A DNA stretch of 9,530 nt, taken from the NCBI GenBank assembly GCA_022839045.1, contig JALHDI010000103.1:1-9530 (forward strand), in the 5' to 3' direction. A model generated the notes under the pieces. The model was given only the letters and a program-made list of their open reading frames with translations, had not been told where the DNA came from and did no database searches. Source of the stretch: Sporomusaceae bacterium (GTDB taxonomy: Bacteria; Bacillota_C; Negativicutes; Sporomusales_B; UBA7701). The position numbers and the translations under genes were made by a program. Shown in pieces: positions 1 through 6,169 of this stretch (within the stretch, counting starts at the first letter, position 1; the number at the start of each line of letters is the position of its first letter).

Positions 1-1
1 C

Positions 2-256
2 TTCGACATCCTCACCATGGTCGTTCTCGGCGGTCTCGGCAGCATGAGCGGCTCGATCGTCGGCGCCGTATTCTTCACCTGGGTGTCGGCCTTCTTCGCC
101 GAATGGCCCGAATGGCGGATGGTCATCTACTCCCTCCTGCTCATCATCCTCATGCTCTTCAGACCCCAGGGCCTGTTCGGCAACAAGGAACTCAGCCTCA
201 AAATGTTCGGTCGCTTGACGGGAGGTGAACGGCGTGGCACTGCTCAAGGTAACTAA
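2..256 (+). CDS. livM: Branched-chain amino acid ABC transporter permease, C-terminal part (LivM)
   Basis: This is the last 84 residues of an inner-membrane permease; the start lies before the window. The reading frame opens with FDILTMVVLGGLGSMSGSIV, the glycine-rich segment typical of the LivH/LivM permease family. A hydrophobic segment follows (VIYSLLLIILMLF) and then RPQGLFG, the usual cytoplasmic end of LivM. The last 22 bases overlap the start of the following ATPase gene, so the two are translationally coupled. I choose LivM over LivH because the RPxGLFG ending and the position directly before livG are typical of LivM. The substrate cannot be read from this part; the family imports Leu/Ile/Val or related amides and short amino acids. 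Confidence 0.88.
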   Translation, partial: FDILTMVVLGGLGSMSGSIVGAVFFTWVSAFFAEWPEWRMVIYSLLLIILMLFRPQGLFGNKELSLKMFGRLTGGERRGTAQGN

Positions 257-1001
257 CCTGTCCAAATCGTTCGGCGGTTTGCGCGCCGTCTCGTCCTTCA
301 ACATCGCCATCGAGCAGGGTGAGCTGATCGGCCTCATCGGCCCTAACGGCGCCGGCAAAACCACCGCCTTCAACCTCCTGACCGGCGTCTACGACCCCAC
401 CGAGGGCCAGATCGAATTCGACGGTAAAAGCGTCGTCGGCCTGAAGCCGTATCAGATAACCCAGCGCGGCGTCGCCCGCACCTTCCAGAATATCCGTCTG
501 TTCAACGAACTGTCCGTCCTTGACAACGTCAAGATAGCCTACCACTTCCACGTCAAATACGGCCTTCTCGAAACGGTTCTCCGCCTCGGTCGCTACCACG
601 GCGAAGAAGAAAGCCTCGATCAGAAAGCCCTCCGCTTCCTGGAAATCTTCCAGCTTTCCCACCGCAAGGACGAAATAGCCAAAAACCTCCCTTATGGCGA
701 ACAGCGCCGGCTCGAGATCGCCCGCGCCCTCGCCGCCCAGCCCAAGCTCCTCCTGCTCGACGAGCCGGCCGCAGGCATGAATCCCCAGGAAACCCAGCAG
801 CTCATGGACATGATCCGCTGGATCCGCAAGGAATTCGGCCTCACCATCCTCCTCATCGAGCATGACATGAGCCTGGTCATGGGCGTCTGCGAACGCATCT
901 ACGTTCTCGATTACGGCAGCATCATCGCCCAGGGTACGCCGGCCGAAATCAAAAACAACCCGCGGGTTGTCGAGGCTTACCTCGGCGAGGAGGTGCACTG
1001 A
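234..1001 (+). CDS. livG: Branched-chain amino acid ABC transporter ATP-binding protein LivG
   Basis: One of the two cytoplasmic ATPases that power the LIV importer. From the GTG at 234 it is 255 residues, the usual LivG length. Visible motifs are Walker A GPNGAGKT at residues 36-43, the LivG-type signature LPYGEQRRLEIARAL beginning at 152 (in place of canonical LSGGQ, which is normal for LivG), and Walker B LLLLDEP with D176/E177 followed by AAGMNP. A His switch is seen in IEHDM. The GTG at 225 is in frame, but GGGAGG at 220-225 sits 8 bases before the GTG at 234, so I prefer 234. The stop codon overlaps the livF ATG (TGATG at 999-1003). Confidence 0.95.
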   Translation: MALLKVTNLSKSFGGLRAVSSFNIAIEQGELIGLIGPNGAGKTTAFNLLTGVYDPTEGQIEFDGKSVVGLKPYQITQRGVARTFQNIRLFNELSVLDNVKIAYHFHVKYGLLETVLRLGRYHGEEESLDQKALRFLEIFQLSHRKDEIAKNLPYGEQRRLEIARALAAQPKLLLLDEPAAGMNPQETQQLMDMIRWIRKEFGLTILLIEHDMSLVMGVCERIYVLDYGSIIAQGTPAEIKNNPRVVEAYLGEEVH

Positions 1002-1705
1002 TGCTTAAGATCGACGACATCAACGTATACTACGGCGCCATCCATGCCCTCAAAGGCATCAGCCTGGAAGTGCCCGAAGGCGAAATCGTCACCCTCATCG
1101 GCGCCAACGGCGCCGGCAAAAGCACCACCCTCCGCACCATCTCGGGCCTCCTGAGACCCAAGACCGGACATATAACCTTCGAAGGCCAGGACATCGCCAG
1201 CCTGCCCGCCCAGGACATCGTCAAGAAGGGCATCTGCCATGTACCCGAAGGGCGCCGCATCTTCGCCAACATGTCCGTCCTCGAAAACCTCGAGCTCGGC
1301 GCCTACACGCGCTCCGACAGCAAAGGCATCGCCGAGGACATGGAAGGCGTCTTCAAACGCTTCCCCCGCCTGCGCGAGCGCAAAAGCCAGGTCGCCGGCA
1401 CTCTCTCCGGCGGCGAACAGCAGATGCTGGCAATCGGCCGCGCCCTCATGAGCAGGCCGCGACTTCTGCTGATGGACGAACCCTCCATGGGTCTCGCCCC
1501 GTTGCTGGTTAAAGAAATATTTGCTATCATTAAGGAAATAAACGCCAGCGGCACCACCATCCTCCTGGTCGAACAGAACGCCAACATGGCGCTGTCCGTC
1601 GCCCAGAAGGCTTATGTGCTCGAAACCGGGCGCATCACCCTCGCCGGCACCGCCAAGGAGCTGTCCGAGAGCGAAGCGGTCCGCAAGGCGTACCTCGGCG
1701 GCTAA
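1001..1705 (+). CDS. livF: Branched-chain amino acid ABC transporter ATP-binding protein LivF
   Basis: The second ATPase of the LIV importer, expected to pair with LivG on the LivHM permease. It is 234 residues, normal for LivF. Walker A GANGAGKS is at 34-41, followed by the LivF-typical QDI/ICHVPEGRRIF region, the signature LSGGEQQMLAIGRAL from 135, Walker B LLLMDEPSMGLAP with D159/E160, and the switch region LLVEQNA. GAGGAGGTG at 987-995, inside the end of livG, serves as ribosome-binding site 5 bases before the ATG at 1001. The one-base stop/start overlap with livG indicates co-translation. Confidence 0.95.
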   Translation: MLKIDDINVYYGAIHALKGISLEVPEGEIVTLIGANGAGKSTTLRTISGLLRPKTGHITFEGQDIASLPAQDIVKKGICHVPEGRRIFANMSVLENLELGAYTRSDSKGIAEDMEGVFKRFPRLRERKSQVAGTLSGGEQQMLAIGRALMSRPRLLLMDEPSMGLAPLLVKEIFAIIKEINASGTTILLVEQNANMALSVAQKAYVLETGRITLAGTAKELSESEAVRKAYLGG

Positions 1706-1739
1706 ACGCGACCCCAATAAAGAGCGAGGAGAGATGGCC

Positions 1740-2390
1740 ATGTTCGTCTCCAAACGGATGACCCCCAATCCGGTGACTATTCCTCCGACCATGACTGTTT
1801 CCGAAGCCACCAACCTCATGAAGAGCAGCAAATTCCGCCGCGTGCCCGTCGTGGATAACGGCAAGCTCGTCGGCATCGTTACCGACCGCGACCTGCGGGC
1901 CGTCGCGCCGTCGCCGGCCACAACCCTGTCCGTCTTCGAAATCAATCACCTCCTGGCCAAAATGCTGGTCAAGGAAATCATGAAATCGCCGGTCATCACC
2001 ATCGACGTCGACGCCACCATCGAAGAAGCCGCCCTCCTGATGTACACCCACAAGATCGGCGGCCTGGTGGCCGTGGACGCCGCCGGCGCCGTCGCCGGCA
2101 TCATCACCGAGACCGACATCTTCAAATGCCTCGTCGACGTCATGGGGCTGGCGGAAGGCCGCACCCGCCTGACGTTCGAATTCGACGACAAAGTTGGCGT
2201 TCTCGCCGACGTCGCCTCCGTCTTCAAGGAACTGGGCATCAACATCCTCAGCATGGCCACCTACAACACCGAGGACGGCCGGGCCGAGATGGTAATCCGC
2301 GCCGACGTCAAGGACGTCAAGACACTCGTCGATCGGCTGGCGGCCATCGGCTATCCCGTTACCCACGTAGTCCAGATAGGAAACGAGTGA
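1740..2390 (+). CDS. CBS-CBS-ACT domain protein (AcuB-like)
   Basis: A 216-residue cytoplasmic protein with two CBS domains and a C-terminal ACT domain. CBS1 is about residues 5-60 (RMTPNPVTIPPTMTVSEA... FRRVPVVDNGKLVGIVTDRDL). CBS2 is about 78-135 (IMKSPVITIDVDATIEEAA... GGLVAVD... GIITETDI). The ACT domain is about 140-212 (RLTFEFDDKVGVLADVASVF... GINILSMATY). CBS pairs usually bind adenine nucleotides and ACT domains usually bind amino acids; neither ligand can be read from the sequence. The order matches AcuB-type proteins. GAGGAG at 1726-1731 is 8 bases before the ATG at 1740 and only 2 before the in-frame ATG at 1734, so I prefer 1740. It follows livF after about 34 bases with no terminator seen, so it is probably the last gene of the liv operon. 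An amino-acid-sensing role for the transporter is inference. Confidence 0.85.
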   Translation: MFVSKRMTPNPVTIPPTMTVSEATNLMKSSKFRRVPVVDNGKLVGIVTDRDLRAVAPSPATTLSVFEINHLLAKMLVKEIMKSPVITIDVDATIEEAALLMYTHKIGGLVAVDAAGAVAGIITETDIFKCLVDVMGLAEGRTRLTFEFDDKVGVLADVASVFKELGINILSMATYNTEDGRAEMVIRADVKDVKTLVDRLAAIGYPVTHVVQIGNE

Positions 2391-2409
2391 CGGCTGGCCA
2401 AAATCGGGA

Positions 2410-2438
2410 TTTACACCATTCACCAGGCGTGCTAATAT
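2410..2438 (+). promoter_or_regulatory. Predicted sigma-A promoter of the CDF exporter leader
   Basis: The -35 element TTTACA (2410-2415) and -10 element TAATAT (2433-2438) are separated by 17 bases. A TATAAT overlaps the -10 at 2436-2441. Transcription would start near 2445, just before the predicted riboswitch. The stretch is AT-rich against a GC-rich background, which supports a promoter. Confidence 0.65.
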
Positions 2439-2447
2439 AATAAAATA

Positions 2448-2513
2448 GGATCAGGCGACCGGCGGTAGCCGGTGCGGCCGGGCAGTAGCAGCAGGCGAAG
2501 CCTGTGGGACCAT
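2448..2513 (+). promoter_or_regulatory. NiCo riboswitch (Ni2+/Co2+ sensor) aptamer
   Basis: The leader shows the element order of the NiCo (czcD) riboswitch. CAGGC at 2452-2456 is followed by hairpin P2 (ACCGGC 2458-2463 / GCCGGT 2468-2473, loop GGTA). Next comes the junction GCGGCCGGGC (2474-2483), a very short P3-like GC[AGTA]GC (2482-2489), and P4 (CAGGC 2492-2496 / GCCTG 2500-2504, loop GAA). It ends with TGTGGGAC at 2503-2510. I compared this from memory with a known NiCo sequence, which has CAGGC, a hairpin, GCAGCCGGGC, hairpins, and UGUGGGAC in the same order. The family is known to control metal exporters, and a CDF exporter lies downstream. The P3 is shorter than I would expect. No covariance-model search was run. 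Confidence 0.78.
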
Positions 2514-2535
2514 CATCCCGCAGGCTTTTTATTTT
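2500..2535 (+). terminator. Intrinsic terminator of the NiCo riboswitch (expression platform)
   Basis: A 10-bp stem pairs GCCTGTGGGA (2500-2509) with TCCCGCAGGC (2516-2525), with one G-U pair and the loop CCATCA. It is followed by TTTTTATTTT. The 5' arm uses the same bases as the 3' side of aptamer hairpin P4 and the conserved GTGGGA. Aptamer and terminator therefore exclude each other. Metal binding should prevent termination, making this an ON switch, as known for the family. Confidence 0.88.
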
Positions 2536-2536
2536 G

Positions 2537-2655
2537 GCTGCGGCTAAAAAGTCCATCTGCGGCGTTGCTCCTCGAACACTTCCTCGGCGTACGCACGAGT
2601 ACCCTGCGTCGTGTTCTCCGGTACGCCTTGCATATGGAGCTTTTTAGCCGGCAGC
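2537..2655 (+). repeat. Folded intergenic repeat, copy A (in the CDF leader)
   Basis: A segment of about 120 bases closed by a long imperfect inverted repeat. GCTGCGGCTAAAAAG (2537-2551) pairs with 2640-2655 with a single bulged G, continuing with TCCAT (2552-2556) / ATGGA (2634-2638). Inner pairing is also possible (GAACAC 2574-2579 / GTGTTC 2611-2616). The 25 bases at 2616-2640 match 3650-3674 of copy B at 24 positions. It lies between the riboswitch terminator and the CDF start codon, so it is part of the transcript. There is no open reading frame with coding features here. Confidence 0.75.
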
Positions 2656-2684
2656 GCGCATAATAAACCACGGGGGGGTTTCTT

Positions 2685-3560
2685 TTGGACCACAATGCGC
2701 TAAAACAGAATACCGCCCGGCTGTCGATCATCTCCAACTCCGCGCTGGTTCTGTTCAAACTCGCCGTCGGCCTGGCCGGCGGCGCGGTCAGCATCGTGTC
2801 CGAGGCCGCCCATTCGGCGGTCGACCTCATCGCCGCCCTCATCGCCTACTTCGCCGTCCGCAAGGCGGCTGAGCCGCCCGACGCTCACCACGCTTACGGC
2901 CACGGCAAGGTTGAGAGCTTGTCCGCCGCCATCGAAGCGGCCCTCATCGTCATCGCCGCCCTGTGGATCGTCTACGAGGCGGCGGAAAAACTCGCCGCCG
3001 GCCACACCCCCGCCTATCTCGAATACGGTATCGCCGTGATGGCGGTTTCGGTCCTCGTCAACTGGTACGTTTCCGCCAGGCTGATGAAGGTCGCCCGCGA
3101 AACCCGCTCCCACGCCCTCGAAGCCGATGCCCTCCACCTCAAAGCCGATATCTGGACATCGTGCGGCGTACTGGTCGGCCTGGCGGTAATCAAAATCACC
3201 GGCTTCGCCTGGCTCGACCCGGTCATCGCCATCATCGTCGCCGCCGTCGTCTTCAGAGCCGGTTACATCATGACCAAAAAAAGCCTCTACGAGCTGACCG
3301 ACGTCAGCCTGCCCCCCGAAGAGGAAGAGATAATCACCGGCATCCTTGCCGCCCACCCCGCCATTCTCGCTTTCCACCAGCTACGGACACGACGCTCGGG
3401 CAGCCTGCGCCTCATCGACGTCCATCTCATCCTCCGCCGCGACATGCATCTCGACGCGGCCCACGCCGTCTGCGACGAGGTCGAGGCGGCCCTGGAGGCG
3501 AGCCTGGCGCCGTGCGAGGCGACCATCCACCTGGAGCCCTGCACCTGCCCCGACAAATAG
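2685..3560 (+). CDS. CDF-family cation efflux transporter (predicted Ni/Co or Zn exporter)
   Basis: A 291-residue inner-membrane cation/proton antiporter of the cation diffusion facilitator family, of normal length. Hydrophobic segments begin near residues 15, 45, 85, 115 and 160, with a short one near 177-190. The two metal-site motifs are HxxxD at H43/D47 in TM2 (SEAAHSAVDL) and H151/D155 in TM5 (ALHLKADIW). The conserved YGHGKVE follows TM2. A cytoplasmic domain is at about 205-285, ending HLEPCTCPDK with two Cys that could bind metal. Translation starts at TTG, with G-run 2672-2678 upstream as a weak Shine-Dalgarno; the ATG at 2695 is out of frame. HxxxD in both helices is common in Zn/Co/Cd-type CDFs. 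The upstream NiCo riboswitch points to Ni/Co as the physiological substrate, which is inference. Confidence 0.93.
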   Translation: MDHNALKQNTARLSIISNSALVLFKLAVGLAGGAVSIVSEAAHSAVDLIAALIAYFAVRKAAEPPDAHHAYGHGKVESLSAAIEAALIVIAALWIVYEAAEKLAAGHTPAYLEYGIAVMAVSVLVNWYVSARLMKVARETRSHALEADALHLKADIWTSCGVLVGLAVIKITGFAWLDPVIAIIVAAVVFRAGYIMTKKSLYELTDVSLPPEEEEIITGILAAHPAILAFHQLRTRRSGSLRLIDVHLILRRDMHLDAAHAVCDEVEAALEASLAPCEATIHLEPCTCPDK

Positions 3561-3565
3561 CTCCG

Positions 3566-3690
3566 GCAGCCGATAAAGCCCCATCTGCGTTTGTTACGAC
3601 TGCATTTGCTTGCTCGACGTACGTTTCGAGAACGCCGTCGCTTCGCATCCTCCGGTACGCCTTGCATCTGGAGCCTTCTCGGCAACCTTG
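3566..3690 (+). repeat. Folded intergenic repeat, copy B (after the CDF gene)
   Basis: A diverged second copy of the element at 2537-2655, in the same orientation. Shared blocks are CCATCTGCG near the left end and CTCCGGTACGCCTTGCAT...GGAGC at 3650-3674. The ends pair imperfectly: GCCGA (3569-3573) / TCGGC (3679-3683) and CCA (3580-3582) / TGG (3669-3671). The right edge runs into a small palindrome, GGCAACCTTGGTTGCC (3681-3696), which may act as a terminator stem for the CDF gene, although no T-run follows it on the + strand. Confidence 0.6.
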
Positions 3691-3702
3691 GTTGCCTACA
3701 CC

Positions 3703-3726
3703 AAAAAAGCGCGCCTCGCGGCGCGC
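3703..3726 (-). terminator. Intrinsic terminator of the - strand hypothetical gene
   Basis: GCGCGCC (3709-3715) and GGCGCGC (3720-3726) form a perfect 7-bp GC stem with the loop TCGC. Read on the - strand it is followed by TTTTTT (the A-run at 3703-3708). It begins one base after the stop codon of the - strand gene. The A-run side makes it a good terminator only for leftward transcription. Confidence 0.85.
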
Positions 3727-3727
3727 T

Positions 3728-4408
3728 TCATTTCTTCAGCCGTCGCGGCCGCAGCGGGGTGCAGTCGCGACGCGGGGCCGGCCCCTTTTTTTTGCTGTTG
3801 TTGTCCGCCACGAGCTCCTCGGTTTCGGCGACCGACTCGGATATCGCGGCCGCCTCGCTTGCCCCGTTTGACACCGGCACAAAGCAGGGCGGCGCGAACG
3901 GCGGCTCGGGCGGGATCGGTGGCGGCGGCGGCGGCGGCGGCGCGTAGAACGAGGTGGCGAAGTCGAACGGTGGCCCGCCGGGCGGCGTGCAGGACGGCAC
4001 CGGCCCCACCCCCCGCAGGCGTTCCTGCGCCCGGCGCACCACCTCGAGCACGAGAATCTCCTCCGCGACCATGTGCGGCGCGTCGGCGGCGTCGAATCTG
4101 TTGGCCAGCAGCCGGAAAATATCCACCGGCGCGCAGGTCACGGCCAGAAACTCGCTGCTGAACGCGATCTTGCAGCAAAGCAGGTCGATGAGGATATCAA
4201 TCAGCACCCCGCTGCGGTCGAACCTTTCGATGGCCCGGGCGACGGCGTCGGCGGTGACTCCCCCGATGCGGCGGGTTTCCTCGGCCGATCCGACCAGCAG
4301 GCGATGAGCGTTTACCAGTGACACGTAGGTGGGCACGATGGCGTTCACATCGGCAAGAATAGTGTCGATGATCGTCTGAGATACGGCATCGGTCGAAGTA
4401 GTCGCCAC
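3728..4408 (-). CDS. Hypothetical protein with poly-proline segment
   Basis: A 226-residue protein that I do not recognise. Residues 1-135 look mostly helical and soluble, with hydrophobic patches (GVLIDILIDLLCCKIAF, about 67-83) but no clear signal peptide. Residues 136-175 are a low-complexity Pro-rich linker, including eight consecutive Pro (157-164), CTPPGGPP and IPPEPPFAPPC. Residues 180-226 form an acidic stretch followed by a basic tail (SKKKGPAPRRD... RPRRLKK). It has six Cys (79, 80, 92, 140, 175, 216). I take it as real because the GTG start has GGGAGG upstream on the - strand, a terminator follows the stop directly, and no plausible + strand gene covers the region. It converges on the CDF gene and diverges from selD. 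Function is unknown; a surface or spore-layer role would be speculation. Confidence 0.65.
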   Translation of the reverse strand: MATTSTDAVSQTIIDTILADVNAIVPTYVSLVNAHRLLVGSAEETRRIGGVTADAVARAIERFDRSGVLIDILIDLLCCKIAFSSEFLAVTCAPVDIFRLLANRFDAADAPHMVAEEILVLEVVRRAQERLRGVGPVPSCTPPGGPPFDFATSFYAPPPPPPPPIPPEPPFAPPCFVPVSNGASEAAAISESVAETEELVADNNSKKKGPAPRRDCTPLRPRRLKK

Positions 4409-4501
4409 CCCACCCGCCTCCCTTCTGATTGACTACATCCATTGTATGCGCGCGACGCGAAAAAGGATTTTAGCGCCCACGGGTATAAATAACAGTGGGG
4501 A

Positions 4502-4518
4502 AAGGCAATAATTGCCTT
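4502..4518 (+). other. Short hairpin in the selD leader
   Basis: AAGGCAA (4502-4508) and TTGCCTT (4512-4518) form a perfect 7-bp stem with the loop TAA, 29 bases before the selD start. No T-run follows, so it is not a terminator. A TATAAA at 4484-4489 could be a -10 element for the operon, but I see no convincing -35. The role of the hairpin is unknown. Confidence 0.4.
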
Positions 4519-4547
4519 AACCGAAACCACCGGAAGGAGGGAAAGAA

Positions 4548-5576
4548 ATGATCAAACTCACCCAATACACCAAAAGCGGCGGCTGAGCGGCCAAGATTGG
4601 GCCGGGGGCCCTGGCGCACGTGCTGCGCCACCTGCCGCAAAGCAAAGACCCGCGTCTCCTGGTCGGCACCGCCACCGCCGACGACGCCGGCGTGTACCGG
4701 CTCGACGACCACACCGCCCTCATCCTGACGGTGGACTTCTTCACGCCGATTGTCGACGACCCCTACACCTTCGGACAGATCGCCGCCGCCAACGCCCTCA
4801 GCGACGTCTACGCCATGGGCGGCCGGCCGCTTACCGCGCTCAACATCGTCGCCTTCCCGGCCTGCGACCTGACCGGGGACACCCTCCCCGCCATCCTGCA
4901 GGGCGGCTATGATAAGGTCGCCGAAGCCGGCGCCGTCATCGCCGGCGGCCACACCATCGACGACACCGAGCCCAAATACGGCCTCAGCGTGACCGGCCTC
5001 GTCCATCCCGAAAAAATCTGGACAAATGCCGGGGCCCGCCCGGGCGACGCCCTAATCCTCACCAAGCCCCTCGGCACAGGCGTCCTGGCCACCGCCGCCA
5101 AGGCCGACCTCTACCCCGCCGGCGTGGCCGCCTCCATCCAGACGATGGCCACCCTCAACGCCAAAGCGGCCCAGGCCGCAGCCGGCTTTACCATCCACGC
5201 CTGCACCGACGTCACCGGTTTCGGTCTTCTCGGCCATCTCTTCGAGCTGGCGAGCGCCAGCAGCACGCGCGCCGAGATCGCCAGCGCCGCCCTGCCGCTG
5301 CTGCCCGACGCCGCCGACGCGGCCGCCATGGGTCTCGTTCCGGCCGGCGCCTACACCAACCGCGGCTACCTGACCACCGTCGACTTCGCCGACGGCGTGC
5401 CCGAGCGGCTCCGCGACCTGTGTTTCGACCCGCAGACCTCCGGCGGACTGCTATTCGCCCTGCCGGCGACCGAAGCCGACGCCCTGCTGGCCGCTCTGAA
5501 GCACGCGGGGGTCAACCATGCCGCCCGCATCGGCCACATAATTGCCCAAGGGAGAGGAGAAATCCATGTCTACTGA
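4548..5576 (+). CDS. selD: Selenide, water dikinase (selenophosphate synthetase), selenoprotein with Sec13
   Basis: SelD uses ATP and selenide to make selenophosphate, the selenium donor for selenocysteine and selenouridine. The gene starts at the ATG at 4548, after GGAAGGAGGG (4531-4541). It reads MIKLTQYTKSGG, then TGA (4584-4586), then AAKIGPGALAHVLRHLP. TGA sits exactly where the catalytic Cys/Sec of SelD occurs (SGG-C/U-xxK), and K16 follows three residues later, as Cys17/Lys20 do in E. coli SelD. It is therefore read as Sec13, giving a 342-residue protein of normal family length. Metal- and ATP-binding features follow: D45/D46 in ADDAGVYRL, D63 in LTVDFFTPIVDDP, then NALSDVYAMGG, and GGHTIDD. 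The C-terminal half has TDVTGFGLLGH and DPQTSGGLLFAL. A gene caller would start it at GTG 4620 and lose the active site. The true stop is also TGA (5574-5576), and the end overlaps yedF by 11 bases. Confidence 0.95.
4587..4615 (+). promoter_or_regulatory. Predicted bacterial SECIS element in selD
   Basis: Directly after the UGA the mRNA can form a two-part hairpin. The outer stem is GCCA (4590-4593) / TGGC (4612-4615). A 5-base 5' bulge AGATT (4594-4598) follows. The inner stem is GGGCC (4599-4603) / GGCCC (4607-4611), with apical loop GGG (4604-4606). The loop begins 17 bases after the UGA, which suits bacterial SECIS elements bound by SelB, and loop guanines are a known feature of them. The structure was drawn by eye; the exact pairing is inference. 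Confidence 0.72.
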
Positions 5577-6168
5577 TATCGACGCCCGCGGTCTGGCCTG
5601 CCCGCAGCCGGTCATCGCCACCAAAAAAGCGCTCGACGCCATCGTCGACGGCGTCGTAACCACCCTCGTCGATAACCCCGCCGCCAAGGAAAACGTTGTC
5701 AAATTCGCCGCCGCCAACGGCTGCGGCGTCAGCGTCGAAGAGCAGAACGGACACTACCGCATCCGCATAACCAAAGGCGCACCCGTCGCCGTCGGCCACA
5801 GCGGCCAGTCGGGCGGTCGGCCGGACCGCCCGACCGGCGATACCGTCTACCTCATCACCAAGGACACCCTCGGCCACGGCAGCGACGAGCTCGGCGCCAT
5901 CCTCATGAAGTCCTTTTTTTACACCGTCCGGGAAAGCCAGCCCCTTCCCAGGGCCGTCCTCCTCGTCAACGGCGGCGTCCGGCTGGCGGTTGCCGGGTCG
6001 CCCGTCCTCGACCACCTCGACGCTCTTGCCGCCGCCGGCGTCACCGTGCTGTCCTGCGGCACCTGTCTCGACTACTTCGGGCTTAAGGACCGGCTTGCGA
6101 TCGGCGGCGTAACCAACATGTACTCCATCCTCGACCAACTGGCCGCCGGCAAGGCCGTCACCCTGTGA
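5566..6168 (+). CDS. yedF: Selenium-metabolism protein YedF (TusA domain + DsrE-like domain)
   Basis: A 200-residue cytoplasmic protein of the sulfurtransferase-like selenium family. The N-terminal TusA/SirA domain (1-70) carries the CPxP motif with C12 (ARGLACPQP). After a Gly-rich linker (about 75-93) comes a DsrE/DsrF-like domain (95-200) starting TVYLITKDTLGHGSDELG, with C164/C167 in VLSCGTCLDYFG. In known genomes this two-domain form co-occurs with selD. It is thought to handle reactive sulfur or selenium, but its reaction is not settled. GGGAGAGGAG at 5550-5559 precedes the ATG at 5566, and an in-frame ATG at 5542 is less well placed. Overlap with selD and a one-base gap to the next gene argue for one operon. 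Confidence 0.92.
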   Translation: MSTDIDARGLACPQPVIATKKALDAIVDGVVTTLVDNPAAKENVVKFAAANGCGVSVEEQNGHYRIRITKGAPVAVGHSGQSGGRPDRPTGDTVYLITKDTLGHGSDELGAILMKSFFYTVRESQPLPRAVLLVNGGVRLAVAGSPVLDHLDALAAAGVTVLSCGTCLDYFGLKDRLAIGGVTNMYSILDQLAAGKAVTL

Positions 6169-6169
6169 G

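Noticed and set aside
198..998. Long - strand open frame opposite livG (and similar ones opposite livF, the CBS-ACT gene, yedF, mscS and ychF)
   Set aside because: These are mirror frames caused by high GC content at third positions of real + strand genes. Their proteins are Gly/Asp/Val-rich without motifs, and none has a convincing ribosome-binding site.
2963..3871. + strand frame of 302 codons overlapping the CDF gene
   Set aside because: It is an Arg/Pro-rich frame-shifted shadow of the CDF gene that runs on through repeat copy B; there is no supporting motif.
3917..3940. The GGC-type repeat taken as a CRISPR or assembly artefact
   Set aside because: It is a short triplet run coding for eight Pro in frame and matches the Pro-rich surroundings of the protein. 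There is no spacer pattern.
3610..4161. + strand Arg/Ala-rich open frames opposite the hypothetical - strand gene
   Set aside because: Their composition is typical of out-of-frame GC-rich DNA, and they lack start signals. The - strand frame has a ribosome-binding site, balanced composition and a terminator.
4584..4586. The TGA read as a true stop, making selD a pseudogene or an N-terminally truncated gene starting at GTG 4620
   Set aside because: The TGA is at the exact catalytic position of SelD, the upstream start and ribosome-binding site are excellent, the rest of the gene is intact, and a hairpin follows. A start at 4620 would remove the catalytic residue and Lys16.
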